This document shows, one piece after another, positions 7,477 to 14,757 of a DNA stretch of 21,042 nt (the first letter of the stretch is position 1; each line of letters opens with the position of its first letter). Both the position numbers and the translations under genes were made by a program. The stretch is from an uncultured Devosia sp. (GTDB lineage Bacteria; Pseudomonadota; Alphaproteobacteria; Rhizobiales; Devosiaceae), in contig CAKTFF010000005.1 of NCBI GenBank assembly GCA_934553185.1, positions 1-21,042 on the forward strand. The letters run 5' to 3'. Under the pieces are notes generated by a model. The model did not search any database, was not told the DNA's origin, and saw only the letters and a list, made by a program, of their open reading frames with translations.

Positions 7477-9543
7477 GTGCTCGCCAGCCTCTCCTACCTT
7501 GATGGCCTCAATGCCCAACAAAGGCGTGCTGTGGAGCACGGGGTGGGTCAGGAAAGACCGGGACCGTTGCTGGTAATTGCCGGCGCTGGATCGGGCAAGA
7601 CCAATACGCTGGCGCATCGCGTTGCCCACCTGATGGTCAACGGAGCCGACCCGCGGCGGATCCTCTTGATGACGTTTTCGCGCCGGGCGGCGGGCGAAAT
7701 GAGCCGCCGCGTTGAGCGGATCGCCGGGCAGGTACTGGGCAAGAGTTCAGGCGTGCTGACCGATGCGCTTCATTGGTCCGGCACCTTTCACGGCATCGGC
7801 GCGCGGCTGCTGCGCGAGCATGCCACCGAGATCGGGATCGACCCGGCCTTTACCATTCACGACCGCGAAGACTCGGCGGATCTGATGAACCTCGTTCGGC
7901 ACGAGCTGGGCCTGAGCGAGACCAAGAGCCGGTTTCCCACCAAGGGAACGTGCCTGGCCATCTATTCGCGCGTGGTCAATTCACAGGGCGATCTCGACGG
8001 GGTGCTGAAGGCGGTCTTTCCCTGGTGCGCTATGTGGAGCGCTGAACTGCGGCAGTTATTTGCGCTTTATGTGGAGGCCAAGCAGCGGCAGAACGTGCTC
8101 GATTACGACGACCTGCTGCTGTACTGGGCCGGCATGATGGCCGAACCTGCTCTGGCCGGTGCGGTCTCCGCGCGGTTCGACCATGTGCTGGTGGATGAAT
8201 ACCAGGACACCAACAAGCTGCAATCGCGCGTGTTGCTTGCCCTGCGGCCGCAGGGCCATGGGCTGACCGTAGTCGGCGACGACGCGCAGTCGATCTATTC
8301 GTTTCGCGCGGCGACGGTGCGCAACATTCTCGACTTTCCCCAATCGTTCAGCCCGGCTGCCGATATCGTGACGCTGGACCGCAATTATCGGTCCACCCAG
8401 CCGATCCTCCAAGCGGCCAATGCCGTGATCGAGCAGGCCAGCGAGCGCTTCACCAAGAACCTGTGGACCGAACGGCAGTCCGACGCCAAGCCTCTGCTGG
8501 TGACCGTGCGCGACGAGGCGGACCAGGCCCGCTATGTGGTTCATAAGGTGCTCGCCGCTCGCGAAAGCGGTATTGCGCTCAAGAGCCAGGCGGTGCTGTT
8601 TCGCACCTCCAGCCATTCGGGGCCTCTCGAAATCGAGCTGACGCGGCAGAATATTCCGTTCGTCAAGTTTGGCGGGCTGAAGTTTCTGGATGCCGCCCAT
8701 GTCAAAGACCTGCTGTCCATTCTGCGCTGGGTAGAGAATCCGCGCGATAGAGTGGCTGGCTTTCGTGTGCTCCAGCTGCTTCCCGGGGTGGGACCGGGCA
8801 CAGCCGGCAAGGTGCTCGATGCGATGGCGACCGGACCGGACCCGGTTTGGGCCTTGGGTGAGATACCGGCGCCGCCGCGTGCGTCCGAGGGATGGGCGGG
8901 ACTGGTTGAGCTGGTTGGGCGCCTGGCTGGGCAAAAGGCGGCGTGGCCGCTCGACCTTGGCTATGCACGGCTCTGGTATGAGCCGCTGATGGAGCAGCGC
9001 TTCGAGGATGCGGCAGTTCGGGTGGAGGACCTGGCGCAGCTCGAGCAGATTGCGGCCGGTTATCCCAGCCGGGAGCGGTTTTTGACCGAGCTGACGCTGG
9101 ACCCGCCCGATGCCACGAGCGACCAGTCCGGCGTGCCGCTGCTGGACGAGGACTATCTGGTGCTGTCCACCATCCATTCGGCCAAGGGGCAGGAATGGCG
9201 GGCCGTGCATGTGCTTAACGTCGTGGATGGGTGCATTCCGTCGGACCTGGGCACCGGCTCCACGCACGAGCTCGAAGAAGAGCGGCGGCTGCTTTATGTG
9301 GCGATGACGCGGGCGCGCGATGAGCTGAACCTTCTTGTGCCGCAGCGCTTTTTCGTGACGCAGCAGGCCAAGAGGGGCGATCGGCATCTTTATGCGCAGC
9401 GGACGCGGTTTATTCCGCGCGCCATAGTGCCGCTGTTCGAGGACATTCTTTGGCCACCGGTCAAGCCGGCCTTTATCGAGGGACTGTCGCCCGCGCCAGT
9501 GCGCATGGATATCGGCGCGCAGATGCGCAGCATGTGGAAATAG
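7477..9543 (+). CDS. UvrD/Rep-type superfamily 1A DNA helicase
   Basis: A 688-residue ATP-driven 3'-5' DNA helicase of the UvrD/Rep/PcrA group. Motifs are in order: Q-motif LNAQQRRAV at 11-19, Walker A AGAGSGKT at 35-42, motif Ia TFSRRAAGEM, motif II VLVDEYQDT at 237-245, motif III VVGDDAQSIYSFRAA at 265-279, motif IV LDRNYRS at 300-306, motif V LSTIHSAKGQEW at 563-574 and motif VI RLLYVAMTRARDEL at 604-617. A helix-hairpin-helix-like LLPGVGPGTAGKVL lies at 434-447. There is no exonuclease domain. The start is a GTG supported by AGAAGG 8 bases upstream. It is shorter in the C-terminus than classic UvrD, so it is probably a paralog used in repair or replication restart rather than the nucleotide-excision UvrD itself. 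Confidence 0.95.
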   Translation: MLASLSYLDGLNAQQRRAVEHGVGQERPGPLLVIAGAGSGKTNTLAHRVAHLMVNGADPRRILLMTFSRRAAGEMSRRVERIAGQVLGKSSGVLTDALHWSGTFHGIGARLLREHATEIGIDPAFTIHDREDSADLMNLVRHELGLSETKSRFPTKGTCLAIYSRVVNSQGDLDGVLKAVFPWCAMWSAELRQLFALYVEAKQRQNVLDYDDLLLYWAGMMAEPALAGAVSARFDHVLVDEYQDTNKLQSRVLLALRPQGHGLTVVGDDAQSIYSFRAATVRNILDFPQSFSPAADIVTLDRNYRSTQPILQAANAVIEQASERFTKNLWTERQSDAKPLLVTVRDEADQARYVVHKVLAARESGIALKSQAVLFRTSSHSGPLEIELTRQNIPFVKFGGLKFLDAAHVKDLLSILRWVENPRDRVAGFRVLQLLPGVGPGTAGKVLDAMATGPDPVWALGEIPAPPRASEGWAGLVELVGRLAGQKAAWPLDLGYARLWYEPLMEQRFEDAAVRVEDLAQLEQIAAGYPSRERFLTELTLDPPDATSDQSGVPLLDEDYLVLSTIHSAKGQEWRAVHVLNVVDGCIPSDLGTGSTHELEEERRLLYVAMTRARDELNLLVPQRFFVTQQAKRGDRHLYAQRTRFIPRAIVPLFEDILWPPVKPAFIEGLSPAPVRMDIGAQMRSMWK

Positions 9544-9622
9544 CTTTGCTGCCAAAGTCGGGCTTGCCTTGTTGGCTGTGGCAGGGCGAGTTGGTTGTCC
9601 CAATCCGATTCAAGAGTGACCC

Positions 9623-10570
9623 ATGACCTCCCTCCCCGACTGGCTCAAGGCGCAACCTGTGGAAAGCGAACTCGCTTCGGTTGTGGCGAGCATGGCGCTT
9701 GCCTGCGCCGAAATCGCTTCCGTGTTGCGAGAGGCGCCGATTGCCGGGCAAACCGGGCTGGCCGGCGAAACCAATGTGCAGGGCGAGGCGCAAAAGGCGC
9801 TCGATGTCATCTCCAATGACATTGTTCTCAAGCAGTTGGACCGAAACAGCAATGTTTCGATTCTGGTTTCGGAAGAATTGGACGAGGCCGTGCACCTTGC
9901 CGCCGAAGGGCGCTTCTTTGTGGCGACCGATCCGCTCGATGGCTCGTCCAACCTCGACGTCAATGTGACCGTGGGGACGATCTTTTCGGTGCTGGACGCC
10001 AGCAAGGGGCTGTTGCAGCCCGGCACGGCGCAGTTGGCGGCAGGCTATGCGGCCTATGGGCCGGCAACGAGCCTGGTTCTGTGCTTTGGCCAGTCGGTTG
10101 CCGTTTTCACGCTGGATGGCTCGGGCACGTTCGTGCTGACACAGGAGGGCCTCTCGGTGCCGGCGGCGTCCGGCGAATATGCCATCAATACGGCGCGGGA
10201 GCGGTTCTGGGACGCGGCCACGCGCGGCTATGTCGCCGAGAACGTGGCTGGGGAGACCGGACCGGCCGGCAAGCGCTACAACATGCGCTGGGTGGGGTCG
10301 ATGGTGGCGGACATTCACCGCATCCTCCAGCGCGGCGGCATTTTTCTTTATCCCCTGGACAGCGAGACGGTGAGCAAAGGCGGTCGGCTGCGACTGCTGT
10401 ACGAGGCCAATCCCATGGCCATGATCGTGGAAGCGGCGGGCGGGCGCTCGACGGTAGGACGCGAGGGGATTCTCGGGCTCGTGCCGTCGTCCATTCACCA
10501 GCGCGTGCCGGTGATCCTGGGTTCGGCCGACGAAGTGGCGCGGGTGGAGGCGTGGTACCGCAAGGGCTAG
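9623..10570 (+). CDS. fbp: Class I fructose-1,6-bisphosphatase
   Basis: A 315-residue cytoplasmic enzyme that removes the 1-phosphate of fructose 1,6-bisphosphate to give fructose 6-phosphate for gluconeogenesis or the Calvin cycle. Metal-binding residues are Glu85 in SEELDE, Asp103 and Asp106 in the signature DPLDGSSN at 103-110, and Glu270 in EANPMAMIVEAAGG. The GTIFSV strand at 118-123, the KGGRLRLLYE segment at 252-261, and HQRVPVILGS at 292-301 are also diagnostic. The length is near the family norm. The AGE isomerase follows 57 bases downstream on the same strand. No Calvin-cycle genes are seen nearby, so a gluconeogenic role is the simpler reading. Confidence 0.96.
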   Translation: MTSLPDWLKAQPVESELASVVASMALACAEIASVLREAPIAGQTGLAGETNVQGEAQKALDVISNDIVLKQLDRNSNVSILVSEELDEAVHLAAEGRFFVATDPLDGSSNLDVNVTVGTIFSVLDASKGLLQPGTAQLAAGYAAYGPATSLVLCFGQSVAVFTLDGSGTFVLTQEGLSVPAASGEYAINTARERFWDAATRGYVAENVAGETGPAGKRYNMRWVGSMVADIHRILQRGGIFLYPLDSETVSKGGRLRLLYEANPMAMIVEAAGGRSTVGREGILGLVPSSIHQRVPVILGSADEVARVEAWYRKG

Positions 10571-10627
10571 GCCGTTGCGATTGCAACACCCAAGGGCTGT
10601 GGCTATAGGTCGGGCGAGGAGCTTTCC

Positions 10628-11899
10628 ATGACCGACCTGCAGCCCAAGCTTTCCCGCACCAATTCCAGCCCGTGGCAGAACCGGCCGTTTCACCGGCAGT
10701 ATCTGATGCGGCAGGCCAACAACCTGTTCGACTTTTTTGAAGCCGCCTCGATCAATCCGGCTGGTGGTTTCTTCGAGCTCGATGATGATGGCAAGCCGCT
10801 GGGGGGCGCCAATCCGTCCCGGCAGATCCATGTCACGACGCGCATGGTGCATTGTGCGGTGTTGGGGAGCCTCCTTGGACGGCCGGGATCGGGCGAGATC
10901 GTCGATCACGGCATGCAGTTCATCTGGGAGCGGCATCGCGACACCCTCAATGGCGGCTATAGCTGGGGCGCCGATGACCATGGCATCACCGATGGCTCCA
11001 AGCAGGCCTATGGCCACGCTTTCGTTTTGCTGGCAGCTTCCAGCGCCAAGCTGATCGGGCATCCGCTGGCTGACGCCATGCTGGCCGATGTGACGGCGGT
11101 GATCAACGCCAAGTTCTGGGACGAGAGCAGCGGCACGATGCGCGACGAGTTCAACCAGGACTGGTCGACGCTTCTGCCCTATCGCGGGCAGAACGCCAAC
11201 ATGCACATGACCGAAGCTTTGATGGCAGCGTTCGAGGCGACCGGCGAGCGGCATTACCTCGCCAAAGCCGAGCGGATTGCCGAGATGATCATCCGCAAGC
11301 ATGCCATTGCGCTCGACCACCGGGTCGCCGAGCATTTTGATGCGCAGTGGAACCTTGATCGCGATTACCAGGGCAATGAGATGTTCCGCCCGTCGGGAAC
11401 GACGCCGGGGCATTGGCTGGAATGGTCGCGGCTGCTTTACCAGCTCTGGGCGCTTGGGGACAAGCGGTCCAGCTGGATGACGGGGGCGGCGCGTGAGTTG
11501 TTCCGGCAATCCATCGCCCTGGGCTGGGACGCGGTCCATGGCGGGTTCTTTTATACGCTGGACTGGGACAACCAGCCGGTGATGCGCGAAAAGCTCTGGT
11601 GGCCGGTGGGCGAGGGCATTGCGGCGGCGGCTTACATCTCAGCCTACGACTCGGACGACTTCTTCCAGGGCTGGTATCGGCAGCTGTGGGACTATGCCGA
11701 AAACCACGTGATCGACCATGCGCGGGGTGGGTGGCTCAGCGAATTGACCGAGGACCTGCGGCCGACATCGCGCTTGTTCGTGGGCAAGCCGGACATCTAC
11801 CATGCGCTGCAGGCCTGTTTGATCCCGCTTTATCCGGCGACCGGAAGCCTGAGCAGAGGGATCATCGAGCAGGACCATACGGCGCGCCAATACGTCTGA
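10628..11899 (+). CDS. AGE-family sugar isomerase, YihS / mannose isomerase type
   Basis: A 423-residue alpha/alpha-barrel enzyme. Of the AGE superfamily it resembles YihS (aldose-ketose isomerase acting on mannose and sulfoquinovose) and bacterial mannose isomerase more than N-acylglucosamine epimerase. Shared wording includes TTRMVH at 70-75, VDHG at 92-95, SKQAYGHAFVLLAAS at 124-138, GQNANMHMTEA at 187-197, EHFDAQWN at 235-242, TPGHWLEWSRL at 259-269 and KPDIYHAL at 387-394. From recall of the YihS active site, Arg72, His193, His262, Glu265 and His392 are the probable catalytic and sugar-contacting residues. The substrate cannot be fixed from sequence alone. There is a good ribosome site, GAGGAG at 10616-10621. 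It follows fbp closely, suggesting sugar-phosphate supply. Confidence 0.88.
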   Translation: MTDLQPKLSRTNSSPWQNRPFHRQYLMRQANNLFDFFEAASINPAGGFFELDDDGKPLGGANPSRQIHVTTRMVHCAVLGSLLGRPGSGEIVDHGMQFIWERHRDTLNGGYSWGADDHGITDGSKQAYGHAFVLLAASSAKLIGHPLADAMLADVTAVINAKFWDESSGTMRDEFNQDWSTLLPYRGQNANMHMTEALMAAFEATGERHYLAKAERIAEMIIRKHAIALDHRVAEHFDAQWNLDRDYQGNEMFRPSGTTPGHWLEWSRLLYQLWALGDKRSSWMTGAARELFRQSIALGWDAVHGGFFYTLDWDNQPVMREKLWWPVGEGIAAAAYISAYDSDDFFQGWYRQLWDYAENHVIDHARGGWLSELTEDLRPTSRLFVGKPDIYHALQACLIPLYPATGSLSRGIIEQDHTARQYV

Positions 11900-11903
11900 C
11901 GAC

Positions 11904-11934
11904 GCCTGCCACCAGGCAATCGTTTTCGGTTGCC
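11904..11934 (+). promoter_or_regulatory. Alternative hairpins between isomerase gene and cysQ
   Basis: Two overlapping stems can form in the 73-base gap. GCCTG (11904-11908) pairs with CAGGC (11913-11917). GGCAATCG (11915-11922) pairs with CGGTTGCC (11927-11934) through a TTTT loop, with one U-G pair. They share 11915-11917, so only one can form at a time. Neither is followed by a T-run long enough for a confident terminator. The arrangement could be a weak terminator, an RNA stability element or chance. Confidence 0.25.
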
Positions 11935-11972
11935 GATGCTGCGGTTACCGCTTCTTCTTCTCTGCTCTCGGG

Positions 11973-12794
11973 ATGGCCATGACCATTGCTGGTGGTGATC
12001 TAACGACCTTGGCGCTCCGGGCGGCTATCGCGGCTGCGCGGGTGATCATGGATGTGTATGCGCGGCCTATCACGGCGGTGACCAAAGCGGATGGCTCGCC
12101 GGTGACCGAAGCCGATGCGGCGGCCGAAGCGGTGATCCTTTCCTTTTTGGCGCCCACAGGCATTGCGGTGCTGGGGGAAGAAAGCGTGGCGGCGGGCATT
12201 ATCCCGCAGCTTGGCGAGCGCTACTTCGTGGTGGACCCGCTCGACGGGACCAAGGAGTTCATCAAGCGCAATGGAGAATTTACCGTCAACATTGCGCTGG
12301 TCGAGCATGGTGTGCCGGTGATGGGCGTTGTTCTGGCGCCGGTCACGGGGGAAGCCTTTGTGGGCGATGGGCAGGGTGCGTGGTCTTGCACGATACGAGA
12401 CGGAGTGGTCGAGGATCGGCTTCCGTTGCGTGTGTCGGCTGCCACGCGTCCGCGCATTGTGGCGAGCCGGTCGCATGGCCACCAGGCGTTGGCGGCCTTA
12501 TGCGAGGTGATGGATGTGGAAGCCGACGTGTCGGTTGGCTCATCGCTCAAGTTCTGCCTGTTGGCGCGGGGCGATGCGCAGCTTTATCCGCGTTTCACCC
12601 CCACTTGCGAATGGGACACGGCGGCGGGCCAAGCGGTGCTGGAGGCGGCTGGCGGCGCGGTGGTGACGTTGGATGGCGCGCCCATGCGCTATGGCAAGCA
12701 CGATGCGCGGTTTCTGAACCCGTATTTCGTGGCGGCGTCCGACATGGCGCTGGCGCGCAGAGCTGCCGGCGAAATGACGCGGTTGCTCGCATAA
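11973..12794 (+). CDS. cysQ: CysQ 3'(2'),5'-bisphosphate nucleotidase
   Basis: A 273-residue magnesium phosphatase of the inositol-monophosphatase superfamily. It hydrolyses 3'-phosphoadenosine 5'-phosphate, the by-product of sulfate assimilation, to AMP. The CysQ subfamily is shown by DGSPVTEADAAAE at 40-52, VLGEES with Glu69, the metal site DPLDGTKEFIKRNGEFTVN at 88-106, GSSLKFCLLARGDAQLYPR at 189-207 and CEWDTAAGQAVLEAAGG with Asp215. The KEFIKRNGEF wording separates CysQ from plain inositol monophosphatase. Two close ATG codons (11973, 11979) could serve as start. It lies on the same strand after the isomerase but with a 73-base gap, so it may have its own promoter. It is at the other end of the window from cysA. 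Confidence 0.95.
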   Translation: MAMTIAGGDLTTLALRAAIAAARVIMDVYARPITAVTKADGSPVTEADAAAEAVILSFLAPTGIAVLGEESVAAGIIPQLGERYFVVDPLDGTKEFIKRNGEFTVNIALVEHGVPVMGVVLAPVTGEAFVGDGQGAWSCTIRDGVVEDRLPLRVSAATRPRIVASRSHGHQALAALCEVMDVEADVSVGSSLKFCLLARGDAQLYPRFTPTCEWDTAAGQAVLEAAGGAVVTLDGAPMRYGKHDARFLNPYFVAASDMALARRAAGEMTRLLA

Positions 12795-12851
12795 TCAACA
12801 GCCATGCAACACGATCTTAACTGGTCTGCCGGATCAAACGGCGGGCGGAAC

Positions 12852-12895
12852 TTGCGCTTGGCCCATCGCCTATATACATAACCGGCATATATCGG
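12852..12895 (+). promoter_or_regulatory. Probable promoter and operator of the padR-RND operon
   Basis: CCTATATA (12869-12876) and TATATCGG (12888-12895) form an inverted repeat with 7 of 8 matching pairs around CATAACCGGCA. A candidate promoter overlaps it: TTGCGC at 12852-12857 and TACATA at 12875-12880, 17 bases apart. This short AT-rich island stands out from its GC-rich surroundings and lies 30 bases before the chosen padR start. PadR proteins typically bind AT-rich dyads at their own promoter, so autoregulation is the natural reading. Confidence 0.55.
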
Positions 12896-12924
12896 CCCAG
12901 CATATGGGTCGCCGGAGCCAGCGC

Positions 12925-13473
12925 ATGAACGTCAAGACCCTCTGCTTATCCATCCTTTATGAGGGTGAAGCAACCGGATATGAGATCCGGCGGCTTTGCG
13001 TGGAGGGCGAGTGCTCGTACTTCATCGAGGCCAGTTTCGGCTCGATCTATCCTGCCTTGGCAAAGCTTGAAGACGAGGGGCTTGTCACCAGCCGCGCCGA
13101 GCAGCAGGCCGGCAAGCCGGCGAAGAAGGTTTATTCGATCACCGATGCCGGACGCGCCGCCTTTGCTGACCAGCTGGCGCAGCCGCTCGGCGAGGATATG
13201 TTCCGCAGCCCGTTCCTGCTGTTTGCACGCTATGCGCATCTGTTGCCGCGCGAGTTGGTGGAGCAGCGCGCAAATGAATTTTTGCAAAAGCACATCGATG
13301 CCCATCGCAAGCTCGATGAAGCCTTTGCCGATCGCCAAGGCACTGCCGGCGACACCTGGGTTATCAATTACGGCCGCGCGATGATGGAAGTTGCCGAAAG
13401 GCATATGCGCTCCCACATGCACGAGCTGATCACACTGGCGAGAGCCGAGCCGACCAAAGACGCGGCGGAATAA
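12925..13473 (+). CDS. PadR family transcriptional regulator
   Basis: A 182-residue regulator with an N-terminal winged helix: MNVKTLCLSILYEGEATGYEI opens the domain at 1-21, SFGSIYPALAKLEDEGLV at 37-54 is the PadR recognition region, and GKPAKKVYSITDAGR at 65-79 the wing. A helical C-terminal dimerisation part follows (about 95-175). PadR proteins usually repress a neighbouring efflux or detoxification gene until a small ligand binds. Here an RND adaptor and pump start 13 bases downstream on the same strand, which fits. I chose ATG 12925 because GGAG lies 7 bases before it and the family usually begins at this point. An ATG at 12904 would add seven residues and has no such site. Confidence 0.92.
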   Translation: MNVKTLCLSILYEGEATGYEIRRLCVEGECSYFIEASFGSIYPALAKLEDEGLVTSRAEQQAGKPAKKVYSITDAGRAAFADQLAQPLGEDMFRSPFLLFARYAHLLPRELVEQRANEFLQKHIDAHRKLDEAFADRQGTAGDTWVINYGRAMMEVAERHMRSHMHELITLARAEPTKDAAE

Positions 13474-13486
13474 GGGGCAAAAACGG

Positions 13487-14755
13487 ATGCGTGCACTATT
13501 TTCCTATGGCGTAGCTTTGCTGCTGCTGATTGGCATCGGCGGCTGGCTGGCAACAGGAACCCTTGTTGTGGGCGGAAGCGGACCCGGCAACGGCGAGAAG
13601 CCGATCATCTCGGTGATCGAAGGGCAGGAAGACGGTCCGTTGCACACCACGCTGGCGGATGCAGGCGTGTTGGCAGAGCCGCACCACCCTGAAACCGACC
13701 CGCACTTGACCATTGCCCAGCGCAATGAGGAAGAGAGCGGCGCCGACACCCAGCTGCCATCGGTGCAGACGGTCACCTATATGGCCGAGCCCATGAAGAT
13801 TGATGTGCCGCTGCGCGGGCGCACCCAGGCCAAGGCGTCGGTCAGCGCCGTTGCTGAAACCGCCGGCATTGTGGATGCGGTGCATGTGGAAAGAGGACAG
13901 TCGGTCAATGTCGGCGATGCGCTGTGCACGCTGGATCAAGGCACCCGCGCGGCGGCCGTGGCCCAGGCGCAGGCAGGCCTCGAACAGGCTAATGCCGGGC
14001 TGGTGCAGGCACAGCTTGATTTCGACACCAATGCTGAACTGCGCGGGCGGGGACTTGCCCCATCCAATACCGAACGGGCACTGGAAGTTGCGCTGAGCAG
14101 CGCGCGGGCGGCAGTGTCGGCGGCCGAAGCCGGCCGCGACAATGCACAGGCGGAGCTCGATCGCACGGAAGTCACGGCCAAGGTGGCCGGCATTGTTCAA
14201 GATCCTGTCGCCGTGGCAGGCTCCTTGCTCGGCCAGGGCCAGCCTTGCGCCACGATCGTGCAGCTTAATCCGATGGTATTTCTGGGACAGGTGCCGGAAT
14301 CGCGGATCGGTCTCGCCAGAACCGGGCTCGATGCCACCATCACCACGGTGACCGGCAAAGAGGTGATGGGCAAGGTCAGCTTCATCGCCTCGACGGCAGA
14401 CAATGCCACCCGCTCCTTTCCCGTCGAAATCGAGTTTCCCAACGAGGACCTATCGGTTCGCGATGGCGTCACGGCGGAAGCCATCGTCACGCTGGGCACT
14501 TCGCCCGGGCATCTCCTGCCGCAGTCGGTGTTGACCCTTGACGACGAGGGCACGCTAGGCGTGCGCACGGTGGAGAACGGCACGGTCGCCTTCCATCCCA
14601 TCACCATTGTCAGCGACACGCGCGAAGGCGTGTGGGTGACCGGCCTGCCGGCGCAAGCCGACGTCATCACCGTGGGCCAGGAAAATGTCACCGCAGGCCA
14701 GGCTGTTCAGGCCACTGCTGCCCAGGCCCGCGCGTCCAGCGAAGAAAGCGTCTGA
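13487..14755 (+). CDS. RND efflux periplasmic adaptor (membrane fusion protein)
   Basis: A 422-residue adaptor that links an inner-membrane RND pump to an outer-membrane channel. A membrane anchor or uncleaved signal segment lies at about 5-27. A polar, acidic stretch of about 65 residues (28-92) with no visible fold follows, longer than is usual before the first strand. Then come the first half of the lipoyl domain (AETAGIVDAVHVERGQSVNVGD at 123-144, split around 133), an alpha-hairpin at about 152-215, the second lipoyl half TEVTAKVAGIV, and beta-barrel and membrane-proximal parts. The site AAGGGG lies 9 bases before the ATG, overlapping the padR stop. The pump gene starts 2 bases after its stop. 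No lipoprotein cysteine is seen. Confidence 0.92.
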   Translation: MRALFSYGVALLLLIGIGGWLATGTLVVGGSGPGNGEKPIISVIEGQEDGPLHTTLADAGVLAEPHHPETDPHLTIAQRNEEESGADTQLPSVQTVTYMAEPMKIDVPLRGRTQAKASVSAVAETAGIVDAVHVERGQSVNVGDALCTLDQGTRAAAVAQAQAGLEQANAGLVQAQLDFDTNAELRGRGLAPSNTERALEVALSSARAAVSAAEAGRDNAQAELDRTEVTAKVAGIVQDPVAVAGSLLGQGQPCATIVQLNPMVFLGQVPESRIGLARTGLDATITTVTGKEVMGKVSFIASTADNATRSFPVEIEFPNEDLSVRDGVTAEAIVTLGTSPGHLLPQSVLTLDDEGTLGVRTVENGTVAFHPITIVSDTREGVWVTGLPAQADVITVGQENVTAGQAVQATAAQARASSEESV

Positions 14756-14757
14756 TC

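Noticed and set aside
8056..9603. 515-codon open frame on the minus strand
   Set aside because: Antisense to a helicase with all motifs intact; no protein-like features.
10574..10587. Small dyad GTTGC-GATT-GCAAC between fbp and the isomerase gene
   Set aside because: Only a 5-base stem and no T-run; not enough to call a terminator or operator.
9473..11539. 688-codon open frame on the minus strand
   Set aside because: Lies antisense to fbp and the isomerase gene, has no recognisable domain, and its composition (rich in His, Arg, Gln, Gly) is that of a shadow of GC-rich codon use.
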